Of a stretch of DNA of 64,000 bases, positions 24,227 to 37,400 are shown piece by piece. The first letter of the stretch is position 1, and the number at the start of each line of letters is the position of its first letter. The notes below the pieces were generated by a model. It saw only the letters and a program-made list of their open reading frames with translations, was not told the DNA's origin and searched no databases. Location of the stretch: NCBI GenBank assembly GCA_935421135.1, contig OW285187.1:11061929-11125928 (forward strand), written 5' to 3'. A program made the position numbers and the translations under genes. The stretch is from Bugulina stolonifera. Taxonomy: Eukaryota > Bryozoa > Gymnolaemata > Cheilostomatida > Bugulidae.

Positions 24227-26995
24227 ATGCATTCAGAGGAAACTGACAATGACCAGTCTAAAGTACAATTTGACAAAAATGAAAATAACATTCATATCTT
24301 GTACACAAACATAAGATCCCTACGAAACAAAGTTGATGATGTCCAATGGGAATTAATGCTCAATAAAAATCATAAAATTTTTTGTCTCACAGAAACTATG
24401 ATTGACCAAAATATTAATAATGGTGAATTGCTAATACAAGATTTTTCACTATTCAGAAGAGATAGAAACTGCTTTGGCGGTGGTGTAGCAATATACACAC
24501 ACAACAGTCTGGAAGCACAGCGGATCCCATTAGAAAACGAATTCGAGGCAATCCTACTTGAAATATCATCAGATTGTCATCATTTTTATCTACTGAATGT
24601 TTATAGACCACCTAATAATGACAATGCTTTGTCTCTCCCCTCATTATTGAATGAGGTTACCCAAAAGGTTTCTGAAGCTAACACCTTGATCATCTGCGGA
24701 GACTTCAACATGCCTTTCATCGATTGGTCTAATTACACTCATAAGGGGAAAAAGAAACTTTACGACCCATTCTTAGAAAGTGTTCTGAACCTAGGTTTGC
24801 AACAACACGTTTTTGAGCCCACCCATTTAAAAGGAAATGTGTTGGACTTGGTTTTCAGCACAAAGGCTATTATAAACAACATTACAATTTTTCCACCTGA
24901 AATCAGTGATCACTCATTAATTAACTTTTCTCTTTCACAGTCTACATACAATTCAGAAGACAATAATATACCTCCTAAAGTCGTATATCAATATACCAAG
25001 ACTGATTTAGTCCATGCAGGTCTTCTTTTTGAGATGTATAACAGATGCATAAGTAATGCAATTTTAGCAGGTGAAGACATTAATTCAGTTTACGACATTT
25101 TTACTTCAGGTATTTTTTATCTGCGGGATACATGTGTTCCAAAGAAAACTTATACAAAAAGCTCCGGTCCTGCCTGGCTTCACAAGAATTTGCAGAAACA
25201 GCTAGAAAAACAGAGGCGTCTATATATTAATTATAAAAAAACACCCAGTGAATATAACAAAAAAAAGTATGCTCTTATTAGAAAAAAAAACAAGTCACAA
25301 ATAAAATATGCTAAAAGAACTCATCTTAATAAGACCATATACAAACCTCTGCTCTCCGGCAATTCCAAGTCCTTTTTTAGTTACATCAAACGGTGTAAAA
25401 GCAACAACTCTGACATAATACCTGATTTAAAATACAACAATAGGACCTATTCTGATCCTGCAGCCAAAGCAGACTGTCTAAACAACTTTTTTGAATCAGC
25501 ATTTACCAAAGATGACAATTCACCATGTTCACCGATAAAAGTACCACAGGTATGTGGGGATGATAGAGACAGGTTGGTAGTAGAGCCACAAAATGTTCTG
25601 GACTTGCTCACAGCAATTGATCCTAAAAAGACATCAGGGCCCGATAACATTACTGGTAAGATGCTGAAGACTTTTTCTTCTATAATAGCGTACTCACTTA
25701 CAAACATTTTTAATTTTTCCTTAGCCTCATCAACTATACCCAAGATATGGAAAATGGCACAAATAAAACCAATTTTTAAAAAGGGTGATAAACAATTACC
25801 GACAAACTATCGCCCGATTTCCCTGACATGCATCACTTGTAAACTCCTCGAACGTCTTATATCTTCTTTCATGCATGTAACTCTAAAAGAGCATAATTTT
25901 TTCAATAAGGGCCAACATGGCTTTCTCTCCGGCAGATCCTGTGAGACTCAACTGGCCTATACTACTGGTCATATTGCATCACTGGTGGATAATGGCTCTG
26001 TAGTTGACACTATTATCCTTGATTTTTCTAAGGCATTCGACAAGGTCAACCATCGTAAATTACTCTCCAAGATAAGAAAGATAGGTATCTTTGATAATAT
26101 AATAGTTTTGTGGCTTGCTAGTTTTTTACAGGATAGGAAGCAGTTTGTTATGATTGATGAGCACAAGTCTCAGACGAACAATGTGGTTTCGGGTGTCCCC
26201 CAGGGCTCCGTCCTAGGTCCTCTTCTTTTTCTAATATATGTTAACGATTTGCCAACAACAATTAGATCACATTGTCGCCTTTTTGCTGACGATGTTCTTC
26301 TCTATAATACTTCAAACAATACTCATTTGCTTCAAACAGATCTAACCAGTTTAGAAAGATGGTCCCATCAATGGCAAATGGTGTTTAATGTAAATAAGTG
26401 TTTTTATTTACAAATAGGAAAGCAAGATAATCAATCAAAATATGTTTTAGAAGGCCAAACATTATCCAAAGTAATTTCACACACTTATCTTGGACTTCAA
26501 TTACAACACAATCTTAAATGGAACTTGCACATAGAGAACATTGCAGCTAAGGCTACTCAAAGGTTAGCAATGCTAAGACGAGTATTAAGGCATGCTGACA
26601 CTCCAACACGGCGAATTGCATATTTTTCCTTGGTAAGACCCGTCTTAGAATATGCCTCCTCTGTCTGGGATCCATACCTAAAAAGAGAAATAAAACTCCT
26701 AGAAAAAATTCAGAATAGTGCCATTCGTTTTATTTTTAAAATCAGAGGAAGGGTGAGTTTTAGTCACATAAGGGAACAAACACTTTTATCATCCCTCAAG
26801 GAACGAAGAAAGAGTGCCAGAATGAATCTTTTTTTCAAGTGCCTCTCGGAAGGCATTGAGCCTCCCTTTGATCATAATTATCAAAGTGGGCATAACACCA
26901 GGCAACATCCCAATACTTTTGTGCCATACATTCGCTCAAAATCTTTTTATTATTCATTCTGGCCGAAAACTATCCGTGATGTGAGAGGAGATTAA
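24227..26995 (+). CDS. LINE ORF2: endonuclease plus reverse transcriptase, intact
   Basis: A 922-residue uninterrupted ORF2 protein of a CR1-like non-LTR retrotransposon. The apurinic-type endonuclease occupies roughly residues 20-230 (ILYTNIRSLRNK, the Glu in LTET, GGGVAIYT, NVYRPP, CGDFNMPF, EISDHSLI). The reverse transcriptase spans about 500-770, with NYRPISLT, GFLSGRSCETQL, LDFSKAFDKVNH, SGVPQGSVLGP and the catalytic FADDVLLY. The thumb-like tail ends with FWPKTIRDV. The start ATG at 24227 is 15 bp after the ORF1 stop. Endonuclease nicking of the target primes reverse transcription at the insertion site. Intact length suggests a young copy, although ORF1 is frameshifted. Confidence 0.92.
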   Translation: MHSEETDNDQSKVQFDKNENNIHILYTNIRSLRNKVDDVQWELMLNKNHKIFCLTETMIDQNINNGELLIQDFSLFRRDRNCFGGGVAIYTHNSLEAQRIPLENEFEAILLEISSDCHHFYLLNVYRPPNNDNALSLPSLLNEVTQKVSEANTLIICGDFNMPFIDWSNYTHKGKKKLYDPFLESVLNLGLQQHVFEPTHLKGNVLDLVFSTKAIINNITIFPPEISDHSLINFSLSQSTYNSEDNNIPPKVVYQYTKTDLVHAGLLFEMYNRCISNAILAGEDINSVYDIFTSGIFYLRDTCVPKKTYTKSSGPAWLHKNLQKQLEKQRRLYINYKKTPSEYNKKKYALIRKKNKSQIKYAKRTHLNKTIYKPLLSGNSKSFFSYIKRCKSNNSDIIPDLKYNNRTYSDPAAKADCLNNFFESAFTKDDNSPCSPIKVPQVCGDDRDRLVVEPQNVLDLLTAIDPKKTSGPDNITGKMLKTFSSIIAYSLTNIFNFSLASSTIPKIWKMAQIKPIFKKGDKQLPTNYRPISLTCITCKLLERLISSFMHVTLKEHNFFNKGQHGFLSGRSCETQLAYTTGHIASLVDNGSVVDTIILDFSKAFDKVNHRKLLSKIRKIGIFDNIIVLWLASFLQDRKQFVMIDEHKSQTNNVVSGVPQGSVLGPLLFLIYVNDLPTTIRSHCRLFADDVLLYNTSNNTHLLQTDLTSLERWSHQWQMVFNVNKCFYLQIGKQDNQSKYVLEGQTLSKVISHTYLGLQLQHNLKWNLHIENIAAKATQRLAMLRRVLRHADTPTRRIAYFSLVRPVLEYASSVWDPYLKREIKLLEKIQNSAIRFIFKIRGRVSFSHIREQTLLSSLKERRKSARMNLFFKCLSEGIEPPFDHNYQSGHNTRQHPNTFVPYIRSKSFYYSFWPKTIRDVRGD

Positions 26996-27070
26996 ATTAA
27001 AGAGCTGACAACAGTGTTAAGCAGATAGGTGTATAGATTGAAAAAATAAAAAAAAAATATATATATATAC

Positions 27071-28468
27071 ACATTCATGCATAAATAATAACAAAAAAGC
27101 AAAACAAACATTACCTAAGCACAGTATTATCGTGTTCCACACTTTTACCTCATTCGAGGGTCTCAGTGGAAAATTATTAAAAAAAAAAAAAAAAATTAAA
27201 ACTTTTCTCATAGTTTAACATGGTTTTAACACCACATGAAAATCATGATTTTTAGAGATGCTCCAGTGGCCTATCCTGCATAGTGATTGGTTAATTGACA
27301 CTGGGAATGTAGCCTGTGGTCTGTGATCAATCTATACTACTTTATTTGGTGGTGATAGACTTAATAGATTTAAAGTTATTAAACTTTTTCACAAGCATGA
27401 GTGTGCGGAGAGTGTGCGGACTAAGGCTGTACATAAATAACACAGTTGTGCGAACGCGAATTTAGTCACGTGATATTCTTACGATTTGAATACCTATAAT
27501 ATGTCTGTTTTTTTCACTTGTTATTGAATACCATTAAATAACAATAAATACATACATATACACCTACATGATCTAAAAATAAAAAGGATTGAGTCATTAT
27601 TATAAAAATACCCACAATCACAATAACTAATAAGCCAAATGAAAACAAAAATTTAATTCAAACAAAAAAACCCAGGCCGAGGCTGCCGTACCTACCTAGA
27701 GCGCTTTATTAATTGTGTTAAACTTTCCTTTACCTTCACTATAGCTAACATAATCTTTTTTTATTAATTAAATTACAAACAATAATGACCATTATGGATT
27801 TCTGCATCAAAGTTTATGAATTAAAGAACATTCGACTTGAACATTAGATTCAACACTGATTTCGACTTCGACTGATTTCAATATTCATGTGAGATCTGAC
27901 CTTGACCTGAGCTAACTTGACATAAACGGAAACTTAAAGTTACACCTACCGGACCCGCCGTGGAGATAATCGACACCTAGCCTGTATCATCGAAATAATC
28001 TCCTTCTAAGTGAAAGCGAGACCAGGCTACGGATTTTGCGGCAACACAGCCTTGCACACAGCCTGTTATTTTCAGTTTGAATGAAGTTTCCTTCCCTCTA
28101 TTATCGTTATGGCCCTATTCAATAAATAGCAAGATTTTTATGTGTTTACTGTTAAAATATGTTATTTTGCACACCCATGAATTACAATGTGTCAAATAAT
28201 GCTTTTTCTGGGACAGGAAATGGGTTTAAAGCTGAGTTTTTACAACACTAAAACTAATAATTAATTTAAATTAAATTCGATTGACAAACTAAAACTTTCT
28301 TTTAGGCCTAGAAAGTAGATTTTTTTAAAAAAAAGGAAAGAGATACATTCAGAAAGTGCCAACATGGTGGTCTTTTTTGTATATCAAATATGATAAAATT
28401 AATATAAATATGAAATGTTTTCTCAGTAAATGTTCATCTTATGCAGATGCTTCATGCTTATTTGTAGG
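27071..28468. other. Intergenic region upstream of NUP155
   Basis: No gene was recognised. It should contain the NUP155 promoter, but no core element could be assigned. An imperfect inverted repeat (GGAGATAATCGA at 27962 and its near-complement at 27990-28003) is present and may be a degraded MITE. Confidence 0.4.
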
Positions 28469-31400
28469 ATGACAAGTTTAATGAGTAAAACTATAGTCGT
28501 CTCTAAGCCTCAAGATTTAATTGGCCAGGCTGCAGTTGAGCTTGACAAGTTTGTTAGCAGTGACAATAATTATGATGACCTGTCTAAAAAGCTTCGAGTG
28601 TACAGTGAACGTAAGTCAAGTACATGTAAATATAGGCCTACATATGTAGGGACCTATACATTGATATAAATTTGGTAGATGTGTGAGCCGAGATACAATG
28701 TATTTATAAGTGATATTATGCCAAATCTGCTCATTGATTTGGAGCAATATGCCTATGCGTAATTATGTTACATAAATTCTGTTATTCAGAGTCTCCCAAT
28801 GACAGTGGGCTAGTAGATCGAGATTATCCTGTGTTTAGCGATGACAAGCAGTCACTTCCGCACCTACCAGAACTAAGTTTGGTGAAGCAAGTTCCACTAC
28901 CCAATGAGTTGGTTGAACAGTTCTCCAACATGCAATGCAACTGCATGATGGGAATTTTTCCTGAAATCAAAAGAGCCTGGCTTACTATAGATAGTAATGT
29001 TTTTGTCTGGAATTATGAAACAGGGTAGGTCTGCATCAACACTTTACCTACAAAGATAGTGAAAGGAAAGATGGTTAGCTCAATGATAATACTCTGTCTC
29101 ACCAAATACACCCGTTTTGGCTGTCTTAACTTTCCACAATTCACTTTCCCGCCATCCATCTACTGAGATTTTGGATAGCTGTTTGATTAGCATTGCAGTT
29201 AAACGATTGTAATATTGAGTATCCTGCAATAAAATGCTGTTTATATGACTCAAGGGTTTGTCTGGGTCTGTAAGAAGCGTGTCTGATTAGTCTGCGGAAC
29301 GCTAACACCGTTATAGTGAGAGCAGATTTGTCCACTTCCTTACCTAATCCAGACTGTATTTATAGGCGGAAAACAGACAGTTTTTGGCCGGAGTGAACCA
29401 TCTTTCCTTTTACTATTTTGGTACCTACATGGTAAAATGTCATGAACCAAGTTTGTGAGTATTATTGTCAACTGTACTACTTCTCCCAATCTCTGCTATT
29501 ACACTACCACACTCTGTGTAGTGTATTTATTTCTGTATCTTGTATTTTTAGTGGTGACCTTGCTTACTTTGACTCACTAAAGGAGACCATTATTGCATGT
29601 GGACTGGTGAAGCCCAAACCTGGTAAAATATTTTGTTTAATTTAAAATTATGTGTATTTAAAAAGAAAATTGTGAGAATTTCAATGTGTGTGTTTTGCCT
29701 GGGCATTATGATGTAGACTGACCATTAGTATAACACGGGATGTTTTTAGGGCTTTTTTGGACCTATAAAATTGTGGGATACCCCAAGTTGTCGTGTATTT
29801 TAGAAATCAGCCAGGTTGAGTGCGCATGTGCAATAATTACTGCTATTCTTAGTGCTGTAGACCCCTGTGTTACATCATGTCGAAAAAGATGAGATCTACA
29901 GTTTAAGTGAACATGTCGATAATGTTTTCTGTTATTGTATTAAGTAAAGGTGAATTTCATCTTGCAATTTTCTTTTTCCCAATATTGCTGGTACAACATC
30001 ATCCTGTATTCATTCTAAAAGTATATTCTACCTCTACAAAATGACTCACAAGAAAATGTTGTTGCAGGCACTTGTTCGAGTGTGCCATATCTGTTAGTCA
30101 TCACTACACCTATCGACATCTACCTACTTGGTGTCACATTTGGGGATATTAACACCCCAGGTAAGTACTCTTATCTGTTTCATCCAAAAAATATGGGAAA
30201 ATAGCTGAATGTTCTTTTAATGCCCACATGTCACATTATTCTGGTAGAGAATTCACAGTCGGAAGTTATCTTGTTCCTCGGGTTTTCAGTATGTCTAGTG
30301 TGAATGGGGGTCATAGTAATGAGTAGTGTCTGCGCAATTGCAATGTGTATTTAGTGCATGTAATCCTTTCACAGGTGGTATGGGAGACCCTGCTACATGT
30401 GATATGAACCTTCTGCCCTCTCCTCTCTATTCACTACCCACAGATAACAGTCACTTCCTCACGATTCGAGGGACTCGTGAAGGAAGGCTCTTCCTTGGAG
30501 CCCGTGATGGTTGTCTCTATGAGATTATATATCAGGTCGGTTCCATACAGTCCCATAAATAGCGTGTCTCTACCCGGCTATTTGTGTGCTCATAAAATAG
30601 CAATGAATGGATGTTGTTATTAAAGTAGATGGGTTGCTATATTGTTTTAGGCTCAAGATAACTGGTTCACTAAGAAGTGCCGAAAAGTGAATCTAACTAA
30701 CAGCTCCATGTTCTCATTCCTTACTCCAAGTTTTATGAGGAAGGATGAAGGTGTGTACGTATACATATAGGTAGTCGTTTCTCAAAAAGCGGAATTATTT
30801 GACTATTTTTGTTTTGCAACTAGTTAGAAATAATATGGCAAGTTTTAGAGGTAGCAGGCTGCCACAAAATTCAGATGGTTTGGTTTTTGTCTTCTCAGTA
30901 AATTAAAAAATTGTTGCATAGGGTGAACAGCTTCCAAATAAATAAATTGCCCAATTTTCGATGGAAAAACGAAACCGTTTTTTATGCTTTATTTCTAATT
31001 TAGCATGCTTCTAATTTACTTTGTTTGAAGACCTCACTGTATTCTAATAGTAACAAGCTAGAGCATTGTACATGCAATATTGCTATCTTCTGGCTGTTTG
31101 ATTCTGATATGTATCATTGCTCTCTTCCACCACTTTAGAGCCAATAGTGCAAATAGAAATAGCAGAAGACAGACATGTCCTATATACCAGATCTGAGAAA
31201 GGCAGCATACAAGTGTATGACCTTGGAGCTGATGGCCAGGGATCGGCATTCATAGCCGAGCTTTCAGCTGCTTCCATCACCAAGAGTGCTTCACAGATTC
31301 TCAAGTAAGCTGACACGGAATCTTCTAGAACATACAAATAAGTGGGCAATGGTGCATAAATTGTTTAATTTGTAATGGGGGCACAACTCCTATATAAGTT

Positions 31401-34400
31401 GATGAGGTTCATATGTAATTATTAGTACAGTGAGACTGTAAACTGTTAACCCAATATAGATGTACAAATGTAGGTCTACAATATGTCTTGCTCACTTAGC
31501 TTTATATATTATACTCTGTTTGTTGAATTAATTCTACCTATCGAGAACTGGAAAGTTGAAATTCAAATGTTGGTTACAATATTATTGTTTTTTAGTATGA
31601 GATTATAGCATGTGCAATCCACAATAATCACTTTGGGAACGTTATAACACTCCCAGACCTGCTAAATAGTGTACAAGTCATATAATAATATACACAATGC
31701 ATATTTATATTGCTGTTCGGTTTATAGGACTGTCGACAAATCTAACTTCCAGAACATTATACACTTATCATCAGTGAGTATGGGAGAGTCAGTACATGTG
31801 CACCTCGTGGCCATCACAGCTTCAGGTGAGATCTGTTACGCACATTATAGTATAATATACTATGTATTATAGTTAATGTGATGTAGTGTAAAACAACTCC
31901 TGAGTGCTTCTTAGCTGGGGTAATATTGAGTGTTGATATGTATATTCCTGTTTATACATGTCATATATACCTTTACTAAACGAATTTATTGAACTGTGTT
32001 ATTGAACTATCTAGTATACTGTATTGCCTGGATCTAAACTAGTATCACCTAGCCTAGATATTGTCAATGTACGACATGCATTGTTACTACACGGGCAGGT
32101 GTAAGGCTCTACTTTGCCATGCGACCATTCTCTGATGTCATAGGCAGACCTAATCTGCTGAAACTGATTCATGTCAGACTACCTCCGGGATTCTCTGGTA
32201 ACACGACCTCTCCACGGCCTTCCAAAGTTCACATGGCCCATTACAACAGAGGTAGGTGATGAAGATGAATAGAATAAGCGGAGTCTGTGTCCACTGAATT
32301 TCCTTTTTTATAGAAAAATGTTGTTGTATGATCTTGCAAGGTTGGAATCTTGTGGTGTTTAGATAGAAAATATGAGGGCTATATTACTTCACATGGTGGT
32401 TATTGTATTATATTGCGTAGTGGTTATTGTATAATATTACATAGTGGTTATTGTATGATATTACATAGTGGTCATTATATGATATTACATAGTGGTTATT
32501 GTATGATATTACATAGTGGTTATTATATGATATTACATAGTGGTTATTGTATGATATTACATAGTGGTTATTTATTGCATTATCCTACATAGTTTTTACA
32601 ATATTCCATCTTTATTGCTATAATCTCTCCATGCTTCTGTTTCAGGAACATTATTAATGGCCGCCTCCCAGACTGAAGACATGGACACACTTTGGGCTAT
32701 TGGCTCAGACTGTTTTCCTTTCCAGTCTGAACTCATGGAAACTCATGTAAGTTCCGGCTCTACCTGATGTCTTACACACGCGTGTACATGATACATGCGG
32801 ACATTGTTACACTTTCTCCAGCTTCCCAGCTATCCTCCCCACTTCATGTATATCTAAGCAAACAGACCCCTTCATCATGATCGCTCCATTGTCGCTAAGC
32901 TGTCGCATGGTGGTTAACAGCATATCAAATTTGTTTAAATGACTGCTTTGTATTTACACAGAAGACTAACACCTGATGTATTATCATTGCGCATGTAGAT
33001 TATATGAAGTAGAGAGTCGATTTGATATGTAAGTTATTTCTGAAAGGTGTTGTACATGCACAACACCTTTACATGTGTATGTACATATATACATGTATGT
33101 ACATGTGTATTACTTGTTGCTTATGACTTACTGCTACTAATCTCATTATTAGATGTACTTGTCTGTGGGTGGCCATACATGGGCCATGACTGAAGAGCCA
33201 AGTTGTGGCGTAATGCTGTGCAAAGACCCTAAAGAGGCAACGACTGTCAAGTGTGACCCTCCTCTAGTTGTTACACAGCATATGGAAACTCTAAGGAAGT
33301 TTGTACTGCTCAGTGCTCAAGTAAGTACAAATGCATAATATAATATAACTCATCTATTGTTCAAGTGTACACAGATACTGCATTAGTTTATGTTTTTTGT
33401 CATGCAATAATGTTTCCCTTCTCTAAAAGAGTATTTCTTGTTTTCGCATCTTATTGTAACGGGTTGTGTAATACGTATATGTGTTGAACTTACAGGGGAG
33501 TTACATTGTAAGCAAATTGCGGCCTGTGGACCAATTACGCTCCATACTAATTCAGAACCAAGGTTATGAGAACCGTGAAGTGGAGTCGTTCTTTAGATTA
33601 CACAAGACTGACCAGGCGTGTGCTACCTGCCTCATTCTCATCTGTTCTAATCTGGCTATAGACAGTCAGGTGAGTATATCTCAGCATGCATAGACATCTA
33701 TAGGTATATAGATCTACAATAGTATCATATAATATTCTTGTGTTATTGGCATCCATGCATGCATACCCATGCAGTACACTGTATATTTATACAATGCATT
33801 GTATAACATCTAAAGGCAGAAAGTTAAAATTCCTGAAGTATAAAAATTTGCCGATTGTAAACTATGTTAGAGTTATCTTCCCTCACGTAGTATTTAATAG
33901 TAGGGAAAGACAACTTCAAGTAGTCTGTTATGGTGTGCCCTTTTCCATCGTACTTTCAACCTAGTGGTCAGACTTTGGTGGTCACCTGCCATGGAAACAA
34001 TATTAGTGTGTTTAATCTACATGAATATATAAATTTGCACTGGTGCTTGTAAAACAGTTTAGACTCCTAAAAAATCTTCTAAATGATTAAATTAAAAGCA
34101 ATTTGTAGGGAATGAACAATGAACAATCTCTGTTATGTTGCACAGAGCTAAATATTGTTGTTGGTTGTCTCATGTGAACAGGTAGTGGGCTGGGCCACTG
34201 GTGCCTTCTTCATGTACGGAGGACAACCTGGGTATGACTTTGGTCTGAAGGCACCCTCTACTCTTGGAGCTAATTTCTCTATGACAGGGCCAGATGTTAC
34301 TATGAACCCAGGCTTTAGTATGTGCTTTGCTATTATAATAGCATATCTATTTATAATGGAGTACATACATACATACATCTAGACATGTGCATATTATGTA

Positions 34401-37400
34401 CTTTTCTATCATAGTGTATCTATAAGATGTATTTTTGTCATAGTGTATCTGTCTACATGTAGCTTGTACATTTGTAACTGTGATGGCGACTTCTTATGTC
34501 TAATACATGTGTTACAGGCTTCCATCCAGCCCAGGTTTCCACTCCTCATCCCAACAACTTCAACTCACCCAACATATCAATAGCACCTGCAGGTACCCCT
34601 GGCACTGTTGGGCAGGTGATTCTGTCTGGCAAGCATGATGGTATATACTTGTATTTGGCCAGGATACTTGGGTAGGTTATAGCTATATATACTTGTATGT
34701 GGTAGGCCTTTTTGTAAGGCATCAACTTACATGCTTTCCTACAACCTTGTAAATATACTCGTCCTGTGTTCATGTTGTAGCCCTCTTTGGGATTCCAAGA
34801 TGGTGGGAGAGTCCCGTGTCTCCAGCTCCAAGACGGTTGTAAGTATGTTACGTTAAGTCATGTGATACTCAACAGATGTCTATATGTACATCACACAGGA
34901 TCTCATATAGAGCACAGAGGTCAATTACTCTATGCATCGCAGTAACAAACTAAAGCCACAGTTAGACAATGTTTATTAGAAATGTTTATAGTCCAGATAG
35001 TAGTGAAATATCTGTTTACTTCTGTGTGACCGGATTATGTACGTAAGGCATCAGTTAGGTACCTTTAAGTATTTCAAATAGTTATACATTGTTAATTTGT
35101 ATATAACTGAATAACCAACCATCTACATTGTATGCATGGATTTGTTTATGCACATTATTCTAACAGTTAAACAAGGTCATGGTATGTTATATATGCATAT
35201 GCCTGGTGACCTTTGAATAACCTTTTACTACTTGCAGTTAACGAGTCGGGTAGAGGTAGAGCTGAGATGGTTTATCGAACTGCTTACTAGCCTTCTCAAC
35301 TTTCTCAAGAACAGTTCCCAGTACATGACTAATATGAACGTCGAGGGGTACGTGTACACCCCCTTAATCCCAGTTTTACTATATACAGTGCTATGTTCAT
35401 CCCATGTATTGTGCTCTCTACACCTTGCGTAATGTGGACTGTACGTAATACATTGTATATAGACACTCTGTGTGTTATAGTTATCTACCGGACACCAGAT
35501 ATGTGGTCAGCAGTAACCATATTGATGAAGCAACTAAGAAGAAATGCATAGGTATGTTCATCTAAATCATTGCTAAAAGTAGTTGCTCAATGAATATATG
35601 ACTCCACCCTCCCAGGTTTTATGTTTTCACACTCGATGATTGCCCTTTTAGTGGCAGGAAACCATTGGTAGCTACCAATATAATTATTTACGTAATTTTA
35701 ACTGTCTTATTTATATGTGTTATTGATGCTGTTATGCTACAATACCAAAACAATGATTATTAACATTATGACTCGATATTGTTTTATCTTGCACATCATA
35801 TCCCGTGCGTTATATTGTACAGGGGAAGCGATTACAAAGGAGAAGCAATCGCTACAACAGCTGATGTTACTGGTAGAACGCTCCCTAGAAATATTAGGTC
35901 TGTGGGAGCTAGCGTGTCAGCATCAGTTTGAGGTGGTGTGTGCTGGTCTAAAGCAGCAGCAGGTGGCACAACTCAAATCGAGCACCTTGAAGAACCTGTT
36001 AGGGGCTGGCAATGAGGAGGTGAGTGTATAGAGTACTCAGCTGTAGATGTTGTACTACATTGTGTAAACATCCAGCAGGTGCTTGTGACCAAAATATGGC
36101 AATAGGTTTGTTACTATTTCAATCTGCATACAGTGTACAGTTTCTCTTTGGTACCTAATCAGTACAGTTCAGATATCTATGCCTAAGAGCACAGAAGGTT
36201 ATGCTGGGTATTCACAGCTACATGAATGTGTGTTTAAATAAAGGTTTGTAGTGCTGGGTCAGAGTTCTCGAGCTGCCAATGACAGCTGGATTGCACATGT
36301 ACAGTCGTAAATGTACTTGTTATTCACTTCTAGATATTCACATCAATGATTAATGGTATAGTAGAACAGTACCTGGGAGACAATGCATGTACAGATGTAA
36401 TCAGTAAGAAGCTGCGTGACACCTGCCCCTCTCTATATAGTCTGGATGATGCCAAGTGCTCTAAGGCTAATGAACTGCTGAAGTCCCTGGCCACAGTTAC
36501 TACCACTGCAGAGAGATCTTCTCGGCTGATTAACGCTTTGACTGTGAGCATCATTTGCATGTGATATATTCCTAGTCTGCGTTTGTTTACATTTGTTCTT
36601 TATTCGTATAACAGTTCTTTCAGTGCATTATATGCATGCAAAGGCCTCCAAGATTGTGGTTTTGGTTCAGTTATCAGATCAACTGACTTTAAGCGTATGT
36701 TACAGTAAACTTTGATTATTTGCTCATGTTTATGGATCTGAAATTCTCTTCTATCACAATTGTATTTTATTATGTGTGGAGTATTCTGCATCAAAGTATT
36801 TTCATTTGATCTGAATCAGTCTACTCCTATTACTGCTGTGCATGACATGTCTCTGTCTGTTATGTAGCTTTACAAGGAAGTGTCACCTCACCTTGACCTC
36901 CAGCAGGTGTGCGAGGCGCTCTCTGCGGCCAGGTACTATGAAGGGGTGCTAGACATCTGTCTTACTACAGCCAGTAAACGGGATCCACAGAACATTGCTT
37001 TACATTATTATAAGAGCAACGAACCATCAGATGATCGTATTGGTTACGACATGTATACAGCCAGGTCAGTCCTACATTTACCATACCTCATATGCATGTA
37101 ACATGTAAATGTAGGCCAGATATTACAGTATATTCGTATATAGTGCAGTTATCTATAATATACAAGTACAAGTACATGTACATGTATATAAGCATACACT
37201 GTATTATTGTAGATTGGATTGTTATAACTGTGTGTTGGACACACTGAAGTTCCTGCTGTCCACGAGCTACACTAATGTTACATCTCCTAGTGTGCCAAAT
37301 AAACCAGGACCACCAAATCAGCAGACCGTCAAAGTGCTGACAGCTGCCGAGGCAGAACATCATGTAAGAAAATATACCAATACTGCCATATCTAGCACCC

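Larger units (their letters stand above)
23424..27070 (+). mobile_element. Nearly full-length CR1-like LINE
   Basis: The unit includes ORF1, ORF2 and a short 3' UTR of about 60 bp. The element ends in an A-rich then AT dinucleotide tail at about 27040-27070. The 5' boundary is not defined and may reach back to about 23230. Target-site duplications were not found by eye. Confidence 0.8.

Noticed and set aside
27962..28003. Inverted repeat GGAGATAATCGA upstream of NUP155 as a regulatory hairpin or CRISPR-like repeat
   Set aside because: Imperfect pairing with two extra bases and no repetition; CRISPR arrays are not expected in an animal nuclear genome.
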